Part shown: positions 46,301 through 62,416 of the stretch, in pieces
Position numbering within the stretch: the stretch's first letter is position 1
Layout: each line of letters opens with the position of its first letter
Source: Mycolicibacter heraklionensis
GTDB taxonomy: Bacteria; Actinomycetota; Actinomycetes; Mycobacteriales; Mycobacteriaceae
NCBI RefSeq assembly: GCF_019645815.1
Contig: NZ_CP080997.1
Coordinates: forward strand, 744,001 to 808,000
Length of the DNA: 64,000 nucleotides
Direction: 5' to 3'
The notes under the pieces: model-generated
Database searches by the model: none
What the model saw: the letters and a program-made list of their open reading frames with translations, nothing else
What the model was told of the DNA's origin: nothing
Program-made: the position numbers and the translations under genes

Positions 46301-47473
46301 GACTGGCGCCGGGCGGCGATCCCCGAGCGCAGCGCGGAGTTCGGCGACCCGCTGCGGGCCGTGGCGGTGACCGGGGGTGACGGTCCACTGCCGTCACACG
46401 GCTCGCTGCTGCGCATCGACCCAGCCGGCGGTGTGGGCCTGGGGGCGCTCAAGGCGGCGGGCAACCCGATGGCGCGCGGCAGCGCACAACCCGTCGACCC
46501 GAACACCGTCACGCTGCGGTTGGTGGAGACCCACGGGACCGACGCCGCCGTCACGCTGCACAGCGACCTGGCCCCGGTGACCCTGGTGGGCCGCGCCGAT
46601 CTGCTGGAACAGCCCCGCGAGCACCCGGACCCGGACCGGCTGCACGGCTACGAGATCGCCACCGTCACCGCCCGGCTCGGCATCGAGCGGGTGGGCGCCG
46701 GCAGTCCCTTGGCGCCCGACGCGGAGGCGGCCCAACCGCTCTACGCCCGCTACTGGCTGCACAATCGCGGCCCGGCGCCCCTCGGCGGCCTGCCGGTGAC
46801 TCCGGCTCTGCATCCGCACCGGGCCGAGGCGGATCCGGGCGCACGCCTGACGCTGGATCTGACCGTGGCCAGCGACTGCGTCGACGCGACCTTGGCCGGT
46901 GCGGTGACGTGGCAGTGCCCGGCCGGCTGGGCGATCACGCCGACCGAACAACCGGTGCGATTAGCGGCCGGGGAACACACACGTATCCCGGTGGCGGTGA
47001 CGGTTCCGGCCGCTGCCGCCCCGGGGCTTTATCCGCTGCGGGCCCGACTCGACCTGTCCGGCGACGTGCCGACGGCATGGCGCCAGCCGGTCGAAGACGT
47101 CACGGTGGTGCGCGTCGGCGATCCCGGTTCCGACCGGTTGCTCTATGTGGACGACCCGTCCGCGGTTGAGGTCACCGCCGGACGCTCCGCCCAGCTGACC
47201 GTCACGGTCGGCACCGACGCACACGCCGACTTGGCGGTCGAAGCGCATCTGATCAGCCCCTGGGGTACCTGGGACTGGGCCGGGCCGCCGGCGGTGGGTG
47301 CGGTGGTGCCGGCGCGTGGCCAGCGGGAGCTGAGCTTCGACATCGCCCCGCCGGTATGGGCGCGGCCGGGCACCTGGTGGGCGCTGGTCCGGGTCGGCGG
47401 GGCGGGCGCGCTGGCCTATTCGACGGCGGTGCGAATGGCGGTGCTGGCGCCCGTCACGGTGGGGGTGGACTGA
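43313..47473 (+). CDS. GH38 alpha-mannosidase (Rv0648 type)
   Basis: The product is 1386 residues, somewhat longer than Rv0648 as I recall it (about 1215). No signal peptide, so it is cytoplasmic. The catalytic zinc motif GHFHYDPVWWNT has H96, H98 and D100. The nucleophile is Asp223 in WQLDVFGHDPQFP, and GAHHDAITGSEADQVY is the downstream zinc-binding histidine. Beta-sandwich domains fill the rest. GH38 enzymes hydrolyse alpha-mannosides of phosphatidylinositol mannosides, methylmannose polysaccharides or internal glycans; the target here is not fixed. It overlaps the ROK kinase by one base. Confidence 0.93.
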   Translation: MRILDVESTEKFVGPADAPLQLVRVDYRDADVATLLRIDGDGLAGETVAEPGAGVVEVPVTVENPVPGQQRAARVNGTGFTFTVAEPGWTMFMVGHFHYDPVWWNTQANYTSAWTEHPLGACRQTNGFDLVRGHLDWAREHPEYKFVLAEVDYLKPYWDTHPQDRAELRRLMAQGRVEVMGGTYNEPSTNLTDAETTIRNLVAGMGFQRDIMGADPATAWQLDVFGHDPQFPGLVADAGLSSSAWARGPFHQWGPMADSGDPRRMQFPSEFEWIAPSGRGLLTHYMPAHYAAGWWMDANATLGAAEDDVYRLFTEMKKVAATRNVLLPVGTDFTPPNRWITEIHRDWNTRYTWPKFVCALPSEFFAAVRAELEQRGATPSPQTRDMNPIYTGCHVSYIDTKQANRAAEQAILGAERFAVFAAALTGVDYPEAALTKAWAQLSYGAHHDAITGSEADQVYLDLLTGWRDAWQLGTDARDTALAVLSGLVGADEGAVVWNPVATDRTDVVTLHLETPLAGGARVIDTDGAELPAHVEHGGTTVSWLARGVPSLGWRAYRLIPTADVHDWQPLDAPRISNEHHQLTADPDRGGGITSWLHQGREMIIEGGLGNQLAVYDEYPKHPQSGEGPWHLVPSGNLFTSAVARDVTVQAYRGPLGERLVVSGRIRTVLTYTQTLTLWHGVDRVDCTTTIEGFTGADHLLRLRWPCPVPGALPVAEVADAVIGRGFGLLHEPSGRSVDTAQYPRTLDTPANRWFGLSATARVSVGDGSRAVSVAEVVTDGSPVRELMVALVRAGVTATCSDADGPRYGNLDVDSNLPDTRIALGGPDRNAFTRAVLDAADPAYAAELQRQLDRRGRARVWVPAAKPLTEVWVPGADLTGPRALPVLVIAGRDDDQLVAEIARVADDLSDAEIAVDQDVDAEMEPFEARTVALINRGAPSFAVDSAGTLHTALLRSCSSWPSAAWTDDPRRTAPDGSAFQLQHWTHTFEYALVAGDGDWRRAAIPERSAEFGDPLRAVAVTGGDGPLPSHGSLLRIDPAGGVGLGALKAAGNPMARGSAQPVDPNTVTLRLVETHGTDAAVTLHSDLAPVTLVGRADLLEQPREHPDPDRLHGYEIATVTARLGIERVGAGSPLAPDAEAAQPLYARYWLHNRGPAPLGGLPVTPALHPHRAEADPGARLTLDLTVASDCVDATLAGAVTWQCPAGWAITPTEQPVRLAAGEHTRIPVAVTVPAAAAPGLYPLRARLDLSGDVPTAWRQPVEDVTVVRVGDPGSDRLLYVDDPSAVEVTAGRSAQLTVTVGTDAHADLAVEAHLISPWGTWDWAGPPAVGAVVPARGQRELSFDIAPPVWARPGTWWALVRVGGAGALAYSTAVRMAVLAPVTVGVD

Positions 47474-48387
47474 TGGCGGCCATCCTCGCGCTGGATGTCG
47501 GCGGCACCAAGATCGCCGTCGGGCTGGCCGACGCCGACGGATCCCTGACCTACACCGCCACTCTGCCGACCCGGGCCGATCAGGGCACCGAGGTGGTGTG
47601 GTCGGTGGTGGCCGAGCTGATCGACGGCGCCCTGGAACGGGCGGGTGGACAGGTGGACGCGGTCGGCATCGGCTCGGCCGGACCCATCGACGTCAACGCC
47701 GGAACCGTCAGCCCGGTCAACATTGCGGGCTGGCGCGGGTTCGCCCTACGTGACCGGGTGGCCGCCGCAGTGCCCGGGGTTCCGGTCCGCTTGGGCGGCG
47801 ACGGCGTCTGCATGGCGCTCGGCGAATACCGGCACGGCGCCGGGCGCGGCACCCGGTCCATGCTGGGCATGGTGGTCTCGACCGGCGTGGGCGGCGGACT
47901 GGTGGTCGATGGCGCGCCGTTGCACGGCCGGACGGGCAACGCGGGGCATGTCGGGCACGTGGTCGTCGACCCCGATGGGGAGCGGTGCCGCTGCGGTGGC
48001 CGCGGCTGCGTGGAGACCGTCGCCTCCGGGCCGGCGATGGTGCGCTGGGCGCTCGCCAACGGGTGGACACCGGAAGGGTCTTTGGCCGATGCGAAGGCGC
48101 TCGCCGCGGCCGCCGAAGCCGGTGACCCGGTGGCGCTGCGGGCTTTTCGGCGCGGCACCGACGCGCTGGCGGTGATGCTCACCTCGGTGGGGGCGGTGTG
48201 CGACCTGGATCTGGTGGTGATCGGCGGGGGAGTGGCCCGCTCCGGTGCCTTGTTGTTCGACCCGCTGCGGACCGCGCTGGCCGAGCGTGCCGGGTTGGAC
48301 TTCCTGGTCGGTCTGCGGGTGGTGCCCGCCGAACTCGGCGGCGACGCCGGATTGGTGGGGGCGGCCGTGCTGGCCACCCTGCGTTGA
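47473..48387 (+). CDS. ROK-family sugar kinase (Rv0650)
   Basis: The start is ATG at 47473, overlapping the mannosidase stop by one base (TGATG). The product is 304 residues. ROK features are DVGGTKIAVGLAD (ATP site), SAGPIDVNAGTV, the catalytic Asp in GGDGVCMALGE and the zinc cluster GERCRCGGRGCVE with a preceding His in GHVGHVV. It should phosphorylate a hexose, possibly mannose released by the mannosidase. H37Rv has fabD2 between the two genes; here they are adjacent. Confidence 0.92.
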   Translation: MAAILALDVGGTKIAVGLADADGSLTYTATLPTRADQGTEVVWSVVAELIDGALERAGGQVDAVGIGSAGPIDVNAGTVSPVNIAGWRGFALRDRVAAAVPGVPVRLGGDGVCMALGEYRHGAGRGTRSMLGMVVSTGVGGGLVVDGAPLHGRTGNAGHVGHVVVDPDGERCRCGGRGCVETVASGPAMVRWALANGWTPEGSLADAKALAAAAEAGDPVALRAFRRGTDALAVMLTSVGAVCDLDLVVIGGGVARSGALLFDPLRTALAERAGLDFLVGLRVVPAELGGDAGLVGAAVLATLR

Positions 48388-48431
48388 TGTGATGAAGGAG
48401 CGGAGGCCCCGCCCCTTCATCACATCAACGC
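48381..48431. terminator. 18-bp perfect inverted repeat containing both convergent stop codons
   Basis: GCGTTGATGTGATGAAGG (48381-48398), a 15-base loop, and its exact reverse complement (48414-48431). The ROK stop TGA and the HxlR stop TGA each lie inside an arm. No T-tract follows, so it may act as a barrier to convergent transcription, or protect transcript ends, rather than as a classical terminator. Confidence 0.6.
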
Positions 48432-48751
48432 GAAAGGTGCAGACGGCCCCAATCGCACAGCTGAGCCAGCACCGGGGTCAGCGTCCTCCCGTACTCGGAG
48501 ATCGAATAGTGCACGCACGGCGGCACCGTCCCGGCGTCGTGGCGGTCGATGATGCCGTCGGCCACGAGCTCGTGCAGATGACGGATGAGCATCCGTTCGG
48601 TGATGCCCGGGATGCTGCGCCGCAGCTCGGCGGTGCGCATCGGCCCGTCGGCCAGGCGCCACAAGATGGTGCCCTTCCAGCGACCGCTGATGACCGACAG
48701 TGCGGCGTCGATCGGGCAGTCGGTGACACCGTTTTTCGATGCCGCCACCAC
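48425..48751 (-). CDS. HxlR-family transcriptional regulator
   Basis: GTG at 48751 gives 108 residues; a second GTG at 48748 is equally good, as GAGGAGGT lies directly before both. The winged helix has CPIDAALSVISGRWKGTILW with the conserved N-terminal Cys12 that senses reactive electrophiles or disulfide stress in this family. ITERMLIRHLHELVADGII is the recognition helix region. It is divergent from a DUF1772 membrane protein with a shared palindrome between, so it probably represses that gene and itself. Confidence 0.9.
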   Translation of the reverse strand: MVAASKNGVTDCPIDAALSVISGRWKGTILWRLADGPMRTAELRRSIPGITERMLIRHLHELVADGIIDRHDAGTVPPCVHYSISEYGRTLTPVLAQLCDWGRLHLSR

Positions 48752-48761
48752 ACCTCCTCAC

Positions 48762-48779
48762 ACTGACTAATTTGTCAGT
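48762..48779. promoter_or_regulatory. HxlR operator candidate
   Basis: ACTGAC (48762-48767), spacer TAATTT, GTCAGT (48774-48779), a perfect 6-base inverted repeat in the 68-base gap between the HxlR and DUF1772 starts. A further GTCAG word follows at 48792. Position suits control of both genes. Confidence 0.6.
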
Positions 48780-48819
48780 ACCTTGTTTTTTGTCAGCATA
48801 GCGTTCATAGTCGACTGCC

Positions 48820-49260
48820 GTGAAGCAATGTGTGGAGATTCTCGCGATATTGGTGGTCGGGACCCTGGTGGGCGCGGAGTTCGCGGTGGCCGCGTTCGTG
48901 CGCCCGATCCTCGGGCGACTGTCCGACGACGCGTTCTGGGCCGCCCGCGCTGATGGCGCCCGGCTGCTCGGGCGGGTGATGCCGTTCTGGTACCTGACCT
49001 CGTTCGCGCTGCTGGTGGGGGCCGCCGCCGTAGCGGGTGCGCAGCGGTGGCTCATCGGTGCCGGGGCGGGCCTGATGGTGGTCGTCGTGCTGATGTCGGT
49101 GCTGGTGTTGGTGCCGATCAACAACCGCATCGCGGCCTGGCGCGGCACCGAGGAGGTGTCCCGCGAGCTGGCGGCCCGCTGGGACGGGCTGCACTGGGTG
49201 CGGGTGGCGCTGCTGGCGGTCACCTTCGCGGTGCTGGTGACCGGCGTGCTGAACGCCTGA
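48820..49260 (+). CDS. DUF1772-like membrane protein
   Basis: GTG start at 48820, 146 residues with four hydrophobic helices: near 4-24, 52-73, 79-99 and 126-143. The loop NNRIAAWRGTEEVSREL between helices 3 and 4 is the usual DUF1772 pattern, with the conserved Asn-Asn and the Trp. The family's function is unknown; it often neighbours stress-responsive regulators. It is divergently transcribed from the HxlR gene and probably regulated by it. Confidence 0.82.
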   Translation: MKQCVEILAILVVGTLVGAEFAVAAFVRPILGRLSDDAFWAARADGARLLGRVMPFWYLTSFALLVGAAAVAGAQRWLIGAGAGLMVVVVLMSVLVLVPINNRIAAWRGTEEVSRELAARWDGLHWVRVALLAVTFAVLVTGVLNA

Positions 49261-49275
49261 GCGGCGGACGCCGTT

Positions 49276-49305
49276 TTGGCTGATCGGCCCTCGTCACGCT
49301 ATGGT
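49276..49305 (+). promoter_or_regulatory. rplJ-rplL promoter
   Basis: TTGGCT (49276-49281) and TATGGT (49300-49305) are 18 bases apart, fitting a housekeeping sigma-A promoter. The transcript would start near 49312, at the head of the L10 leader. Confidence 0.65.
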
Positions 49306-49455
49306 GTGTGGCGATCCACCGAAGACCGTCGGTCACCGAGCAATCGGTTGAAGGTCCGGGAACATCCCGGCGGCCCACGCAGGAGGACGAGGCACCGGCC
49401 CCGCCGGCACGCACTGTGACGCCCCGACCGCATCCTGCGTCGGGGCGTTCGTTAT
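49306..49455 (+). ncRNA. L10 leader with attenuator-like hairpin
   Basis: The 5' part carries GAAGACCGTCGGTC, CGAGCAATCGG and GAAGGTCCGGGAACATCCCGG, matching the L10-binding leader of actinobacteria. It ends in a perfect 10-base hairpin, ACGCCCCGAC (49419-49428) and GTCGGGGCGT (49439-49448), followed by TCGTTATTT, which can terminate transcription. Excess L10 would bind the leader and cut expression of rplJ and rplL. Confidence 0.7.
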
Positions 49456-49517
49456 TTCCCGGGTGGGTCACCGAGACAAGTACGAGAACAAGTACAAGCG
49501 ACACCGAGGAGGTATGC

Positions 49518-50144
49518 ATGGCGCGGGCTGACAAGACCGCCGCCGTCGCGGACATCGTCGAGCAGTTCAACGACTCGACCGCCACCGTGATCACCGAGTA
49601 CCGCGGTCTGACGGTTGCGAACCTGGCGGAGCTGCGGCGTTCGCTCAGCGGCTCGGCCACCTACACGGTGGCGAAGAACACGCTGGTCAAGCTGGCTGCG
49701 GCCGAGGCCGGAGTCGAGGGGCTCGACGAGCTCTTCGCGGGCCCGACGGCCATCGCGTTCGTCCAGGGCGAGCCGGTCGACGCCGCCAAGGCCATCAAGA
49801 AGTTCGCCAAGGACCACAAGGCGCTGGTCATCAAGGGCGGCTACATGGACGGTCGCGCGCTGACCGTCGCCGAGGTGGAGCGCATCGCCGACCTGGAGTC
49901 GCGCGAGGTGCTGCTGGCCAAGATGGCTGGCGCCATGAAGGCCAACCTGTCCAAGGCCGCCGGCCTGTTCGCCGCCCCGGCTTCGCAGATGGCCCGCCTG
50001 GCAGCCGCACTGCAGGAGAAGAAGCCCGCCGAGGCAGCACCTGCTGCCGCGGCCCCGGCCGAGGCTCCCGCGGAGGCCGAGGCTCCGGCCGAGACCGAAG
50101 CTCCGGCCGAGACCGCCGAGGCTCCGGCCGAAGCCGCCGAATAA
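49518..50144 (+). CDS. rplJ: 50S ribosomal protein L10
   Basis: The start is ATG at 49518 with GAGGAGG six bases upstream; the frame to 49308 reads the leader. The product is 208 residues, about 30 more than the H37Rv protein as I recall it. The rRNA-binding part contains [16 protein letters not shown] and [11 protein letters not shown]. The L12-binding helix is followed by a 40-residue low-complexity Ala/Pro/Glu tail with repeats of APAE(T/A)E. L10 anchors L7/L12 dimers to the ribosome. It is followed by rplL after 54 bases. Confidence 0.97.
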   Translation: MARADKTAAVADIVEQFNDSTATVITEYRGLTVANLAELRRSLSGSATYTVAKNTLVKLAAAEAGVEGLDELFAGPTAIAFVQGEPVDAAKAIKKFAKDHKALVIKGGYMDGRALTVAEVERIADLESREVLLAKMAGAMKANLSKAAGLFAAPASQMARLAAALQEKKPAEAAPAAAAPAEAPAEAEAPAETEAPAETAEAPAEAAE

Positions 50145-50198
50145 CTAGGCACAACCCCAACCCAACTTCCCTAACCGGAATCAGAAAGGACCGAAATC

Positions 50199-50588
<390 letters not shown>

Positions 50589-50602
50589 TTCGTTCTACGG
50601 TC

Positions 50603-50637
50603 GAAGCCCCCGGGACCCGCGAGGTCCCGGGGGCTTC
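50603..50637 (+). terminator. rplL intrinsic-type terminator
   Basis: A perfect 15-base stem, GAAGCCCCCGGGACC (50603-50617), with loop CGCGA and its complement (50623-50637). It is followed by TGCTGTTT rather than a pure T-run, as usual in mycobacteria. Confidence 0.85.
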
Positions 50638-50937
50638 TGCTGTTTCAGGGCCGGGCAGCCGCCGTACTCGTGGGGCTCCCGACGAGGACGGCCGCAGTCT
50701 GATCGGAATGGGCCGCCATCACGGCGAAAACGGGGGACAATGGGTGATAATCGACGCCGCGACCGGTGCGTCGGTGGTCACCGTGCACCTGCCCCAACGG
50801 GCCCCGACGGGCTTCCATGGCAATTGGACACCTGTCGACTGAGGCGGACCGCCGATAAGGGTCGCACCTGTGCGCTACAGTGGCCCAAGCCACAAGCCAG
50901 TCGTGGCACGAACAGACGTTGCGGAAGGACCTCACTA
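50638..50937 (+). promoter_or_regulatory. upstream region of mkl, with candidate -10
   Basis: No gene is seen in this 300-base gap. TACAGT (50876-50881) fits a -10 box about 57 bases before the mkl start, with no good -35. A GGAAGGA ribosome-binding sequence lies just before the ATG. Confidence 0.4.
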
Positions 50938-51990
50938 ATGGGTGTCGCCATCGAGGTACAAGGGCTTACCAAGTCCTTCGGATCGGCCCGGATTTGGGAA
51001 GACGTCTCCATGACGATTCCCGAGGGAGAGGTCAGCGTCCTGCTCGGGCCCTCCGGCACCGGCAAGTCCGTGTTCTTGAAGTCGCTGATCGGCCTGTTGC
51101 GCCCCGAGCGCGGTTCGATCGTCATCGACGGCACCGACATCCTGCAGTGTTCCGCCAAGGAGCTCTACGAGATCCGCACGCTGTTCGGCGTGCTGTTCCA
51201 GGACGGCGCGCTGTTCGGGTCGATGAACATCTACGACAACACCGCCTTCCCGCTGCGGGAGCACACCAAGAAATCCGAGAAGGAAATCCGTGACATCGTC
51301 ATGGAGAAGCTCGAGATGGTCGGTATGCCCAACGACGGCTACAAGTTCCCGGGTGAGATCTCCGGTGGTATGCGCAAGCGTGCCGGCCTGGCCCGCGCCC
51401 TGGTGCTCGACCCGCAGATCATCCTCTGCGACGAGCCAGACTCCGGCCTGGACCCGGTCCGCACGGCGTACCTGAGCCAGCTGCTGATCGACATCAACGC
51501 CCAGATCGACGCCACCATCCTGATCGTTACGCACAACATCAACATCGCGCGCACCGTGCCGGACAACATCGGGATGCTGTTCCGCAAGGAGCTGGTGATG
51601 TTCGGCCCCCGCGAGGTGCTGTTGACCTCCGACGAGCCGGTGGTGCGCCAGTTCCTCAACGGCCGCCGGATCGGTCCGATCGGCATGTCCGAGGAGAAAG
51701 ACCAGGCGACCGCCGCAGCCGAGGAAGCGATGATCGCGGCCGGGCAGAGTGACGGCGGCGTCGAGGAAATCGAGGGCGTGCCGCCGCAGCTGAGCGCGAC
51801 CCCCGGCCTGCCGGACCGCAAGGGTGTGGCGCGGCGCCAGGCCCGGGTGCGCGAGATCCTGCACACCCTTCCGCCCAACGCTCAGGCGGCCATCCGGGAC
51901 GAGCTCGAGGGCACCCACAAGTACGCCGTACACGAGTTCCCGGCAGACGAAGAGGCTCCCACGGCGTCGATCCCGACCCCGCCGGGCTGA
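50938..51990 (+). CDS. mkl: Mce transporter ATPase Mkl (MceG)
   Basis: ATG at 50938 gives 350 residues, near the 359 of Rv0655; the frame continues up into the rplL antisense but is not coding. Walker A is LLGPSGTGKSVFL, the signature ISGGMRKRAGLARAL, and Walker B IILCDEPDSGLD. The 110-residue C-terminal extension (RQARVREILHTLPPNAQAA) is the MceG-specific tail that contacts the YrbE permeases. Mkl powers Mce lipid and sterol import. Its place after rplL is that in H37Rv. Confidence 0.95.
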   Translation: MGVAIEVQGLTKSFGSARIWEDVSMTIPEGEVSVLLGPSGTGKSVFLKSLIGLLRPERGSIVIDGTDILQCSAKELYEIRTLFGVLFQDGALFGSMNIYDNTAFPLREHTKKSEKEIRDIVMEKLEMVGMPNDGYKFPGEISGGMRKRAGLARALVLDPQIILCDEPDSGLDPVRTAYLSQLLIDINAQIDATILIVTHNINIARTVPDNIGMLFRKELVMFGPREVLLTSDEPVVRQFLNGRRIGPIGMSEEKDQATAAAEEAMIAAGQSDGGVEEIEGVPPQLSATPGLPDRKGVARRQARVREILHTLPPNAQAAIRDELEGTHKYAVHEFPADEEAPTASIPTPPG

Positions 51991-52118
51991 GACTCTGCAG
52001 GCTCACGCCGTGTCAGCTCTTGACGGACGGACCTAAACGGTCCAATCTTGTCACCAGCACACGTGCGGGGAGCCCGGCGGAGGTCAGCCAGCACCGATAG
52101 GGTCCCGGAGCATCGCAG

Positions 52119-52147
52119 TTGAGGATTGCGTCAGCCTGCGCTATTGT
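52119..52147 (+). promoter_or_regulatory. rpoB promoter candidate
   Basis: TTGAGG (52119-52124) and TATTGT (52142-52147) are 17 bases apart. A transcript would start near 52154 and carry a leader of about 220 bases. The whole 387-base mkl-rpoB gap (51991-52377) holds no other gene that I can support. Confidence 0.6.
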
Positions 52148-52359
52148 TGGACGTTGCGCTGGCTTCCTCCTGCCCATCCCTTACCCGCACCCGAACACCG
52201 CAGTACCAGCCTGAGTCAGGTGTATTGACTCGTTTCAGGCCTGTTAGCTCGTGGTTTGGCTGTGCGTGAGACCGGACAGAACGTTCGCCAGCCGAACCAA
52301 CGGTCGATATTCGCAGCGAACGGGGTCCGGTGAGAACCGGGATCCGCTGGCCGCATTAG

Positions 52360-55908
<3,549 letters not shown>

Positions 55909-55922
55909 TTACTCGCTACTAA

Positions 55923-59897
<3,975 letters not shown>

Positions 59898-59902
59898 TCA
59901 GC

Positions 59903-59945
59903 AACGAGAAAGGCCTCGGGGTGCGCCCCCGGGGCCTTTCTCGTT
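59903..59945 (+). terminator. rpoC intrinsic terminator
   Basis: AACGAGAAAGGCC (59903-59915) pairs with GGCCTTTCTCGTT (59933-59945), with an inner CGGGG/CCCCG continuation. The stem is strong and the 3' arm is T-rich. It separates rpoC from a convergent gene. Confidence 0.85.
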
Positions 59946-59968
59946 CCTGCCGAGCTGATGTCGGGCGG

Positions 59969-60787
59969 TCAGGACACGTCTTGCTCCTGGTGGCCGAATT
60001 CGACGCTCTTGCCTTTGAAGTCGCCGTGGCAGGAGAGCACGACGTGGTAGGTCTGTCCCGGGAGCGGGGCGATGAAGTTCAGCGTTGTCGAGCCGTTGGC
60101 AGCGATGTCGAACGCCCTGCTGACCGGAATCCCAGCACCGTTGACCTCATTGGCCTTGTAGAGGCAATTACCGGCGATGGGTGCGTTGTTGGTGACGTTG
60201 ACCTTCACATTGCCGAGTTGCTTGGTGATCTGCATGCGCACCTGATTGGTCGGCGGCTTCTCCTCCGGCTTTGCCGGTGGGGGCGTCTTGGAGCAATCGG
60301 AGCCCGGGGGCAGGATCCGGCCGTCACCGGTGCAACGCACCGGTTTCTCTGCGGGACCCGGGGCCGGTGCGGCTCCGGCCGCAGGCGCGGGCGCTGCCGG
60401 GGGTTTGTACGTGTAGTCCGCCCAGGGGCCGCACCAGTCGCCCTCCAGGTCCTTCTTGCGGCAGCCCTGAACCCCGATCGTGAACTCAGCGACTGTCTGT
60501 ACGCCCCATCTGGCGGTTTGCCCGTTGATGCATTTGAAGCCGTACTCCTCCTGGCGTCCGTTGTACAGCACGTGGACGGCGTCGACGACGTAGTCGCCAT
60601 TCACGCGCGGGCACCCGCCGATGATGCACGTCGTGTGGACGCCGCTGTCCGCGGTGCAGGAAACGTCAAGACCATTGGGCAGTGGGCTGGCATCGGCTCC
60701 CGGGGCCACGATGACCCCCAGCGCGGCCAGGCAGGCTGGACTGGCGCCGATAACCCAGCGTTTAAGGGTTCTTGCTCGGATGATCAT
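59969..60787 (-). CDS. secreted cysteine-containing proline-rich hypothetical protein
   Basis: The product is 272 residues with a signal peptide (hydrophobic core SPACLAALGVIVAPGADA, about residues 16-33). The mature part has a domain with six or more cysteines (SCTADSGVHTTCIIGGCP, KCINGQ, QGCRKKDLEGDWCGPW), a Pro/Ala linker (APAPAAGAAPAPGPAEKP), then a second part with further cysteines and a beta-like C-terminus (GNCLYKANEVNG, LSCHGDFKG). The even cysteine pattern suggests disulfides formed outside the cell. No family is recognised. H37Rv has a ceramidase gene in this place. Confidence 0.8.
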   Translation of the reverse strand: MIIRARTLKRWVIGASPACLAALGVIVAPGADASPLPNGLDVSCTADSGVHTTCIIGGCPRVNGDYVVDAVHVLYNGRQEEYGFKCINGQTARWGVQTVAEFTIGVQGCRKKDLEGDWCGPWADYTYKPPAAPAPAAGAAPAPGPAEKPVRCTGDGRILPPGSDCSKTPPPAKPEEKPPTNQVRMQITKQLGNVKVNVTNNAPIAGNCLYKANEVNGAGIPVSRAFDIAANGSTTLNFIAPLPGQTYHVVLSCHGDFKGKSVEFGHQEQDVS

Positions 60788-60912
60788 CGCCGGAGCGTAT
60801 GCCGCTGACAGGGGCCGCTGAATCGGGCGTTTCCCTATTTCTTGCCACCATTCAGCGCAGCGGGGGCGGTGTGATGTTGCGAGGACGGGCGTGCGCAGGT
60901 TGCATCGTGGGT

Positions 60913-62406
60913 ATGGGGGACCAGGTGAACCGCACTGCTTACAGTCATACCCAGCGCCGGCATTACCGGCACAAGATTCAGCAGTGCCTGGATGTTTTCG
61001 AGACGATGCTGGCGCAGTCCAGCTTCGAATGTGAGCCGCCGCTGACCGGCATGGAGATCGAGGGCAACCTGATCGGCGAGGACTATCGGCCGGCCATGTC
61101 GAACGCCGGCGTGTTGTCCTCGATCGACGATCCGGCGTTTCAACGCGAATTGGGTTCCTACAACATCGAATTCAACGTGCCGCCCCGTCAGCTCACGGCG
61201 CTCTCGGCGCTGGATCTGGAAGCCGAGGTGCGCGCCAGCCTCAATGACGCCCAGGCCAAAGCCCGCGCACACGACGCGGGCATCGTCATGATCGGCATCT
61301 TGCCGACCCTGATGCCCGAGCATCTGGCCGGTGACTGGATGAGTGACTCGGCACGGTATGCGGCACTCAACGACTCGATTTTCGCCGCGCGCGGTGAGGA
61401 CATCGGCATCGACATCGATGGCCCGGAACCGCTGAGCCTGCAGGTCGAGGACATCGCGCCGGAATCAGCGTGCACCAGCATGCAGTTGCACCTGCAGGTC
61501 TCGCCGGCCCACTTCGCCAACCACTGGAACGCCGCCCAGGTGCTGGCCGGCCCGCAACTGGCGATCGGCGCCAACTCGCCCTACTTCTTCGGCCACCGAC
61601 TGTGGGCGGAGACCCGGGTCGAGCTGTTCGCCCAGTCCACCGACACCCGCCCCGATGAACTGAAGAACCAGGGGGTGCGGCCCAGGGTGTGGTTCGGCGA
61701 GCGGTGGATCACGTCGATCTTCGACCTCTTCGAGGAGAACGTGCGGTACTTCCCGTCGCTGCTGCCCGAGGTCTCCGAGGAGGACCCAGCCGACGAACTC
61801 GCGCAGGGGCGTACCCCGCAACTGGCGGAGCTGCGCCTGCACAACGGCACCGTGTACCGCTGGAACCGCCCGGTTTACGACGTCGTCGACGGAAGACCGC
61901 ACCTACGGGTGGAGAACCGGGTCCTGCCCTCGGGCCCCACGGTCGCCGACATGGTGGCCAATGCGGTCTTCTACTACGGCCTGCTGCGCAGACTGGCCCG
62001 CGAGCAGCGTCCGCTGTGGACGCAGATGAGTTTTGCGGTGGCGCACGACAACTTTCGCCGGGCCGCGCGCCACGGCATGGACGCCCGGCTGTTCTGGCCG
62101 GAGCTGGGTGAGGTGAGCGTGGCGGAACTGACGCGGCGCGAGCTGCTGCCACTGGCCCGTCAGGGCCTGGACGAGTGGGGGGTGGCCGCCGAGGTGAGCG
62201 ACCGGTTCCTCGGCATCATCGCCGATCGGGTGGCAACGGGGTGCAACGGCGCCACCTGGCAGGTGTCGACGGTCCGCGCGTTGCAGGCCCAGGGCTTGAG
62301 CCGGCCGGCCGCGCTGGCCGAGATGCTGCGCCGCTACTGCACGCACATGCACACCAACCAGCCGGTGCACACCTGGCCGATCGAATCCGCGTCGTCGCCG
62401 GACTAA
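60913..62406 (+). CDS. glutamate-cysteine ligase-like (GCS2 superfamily) protein
   Basis: The start is ATG at 60913 ([20 protein letters not shown]); the frame runs to 60799 in poor sequence. The product is 497 residues. GCS2-type ligase features are [10 protein letters not shown] (ATP/metal-binding glutamates), [25 protein letters not shown] and [13 protein letters not shown], with [14 protein letters not shown] later. This family joins an amino acid amine to a glutamate or carboxylate with ATP. YbdK-like proteins and EgtA are relatives. Substrate is not known; no egt neighbours are present. It lies between the secreted protein and endonuclease IV. Confidence 0.7.
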   Translation: MGDQVNRTAYSHTQRRHYRHKIQQCLDVFETMLAQSSFECEPPLTGMEIEGNLIGEDYRPAMSNAGVLSSIDDPAFQRELGSYNIEFNVPPRQLTALSALDLEAEVRASLNDAQAKARAHDAGIVMIGILPTLMPEHLAGDWMSDSARYAALNDSIFAARGEDIGIDIDGPEPLSLQVEDIAPESACTSMQLHLQVSPAHFANHWNAAQVLAGPQLAIGANSPYFFGHRLWAETRVELFAQSTDTRPDELKNQGVRPRVWFGERWITSIFDLFEENVRYFPSLLPEVSEEDPADELAQGRTPQLAELRLHNGTVYRWNRPVYDVVDGRPHLRVENRVLPSGPTVADMVANAVFYYGLLRRLAREQRPLWTQMSFAVAHDNFRRAARHGMDARLFWPELGEVSVAELTRRELLPLARQGLDEWGVAAEVSDRFLGIIADRVATGCNGATWQVSTVRALQAQGLSRPAALAEMLRRYCTHMHTNQPVHTWPIESASSPD

Positions 62407-62416
62407 GCTGGCCGCC

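Noticed and set aside
60799..60912. Upstream extension of the GCS2-like protein
   Set aside because: The 38 extra residues are not protein-like and the ATG at 60913 starts the conserved part.
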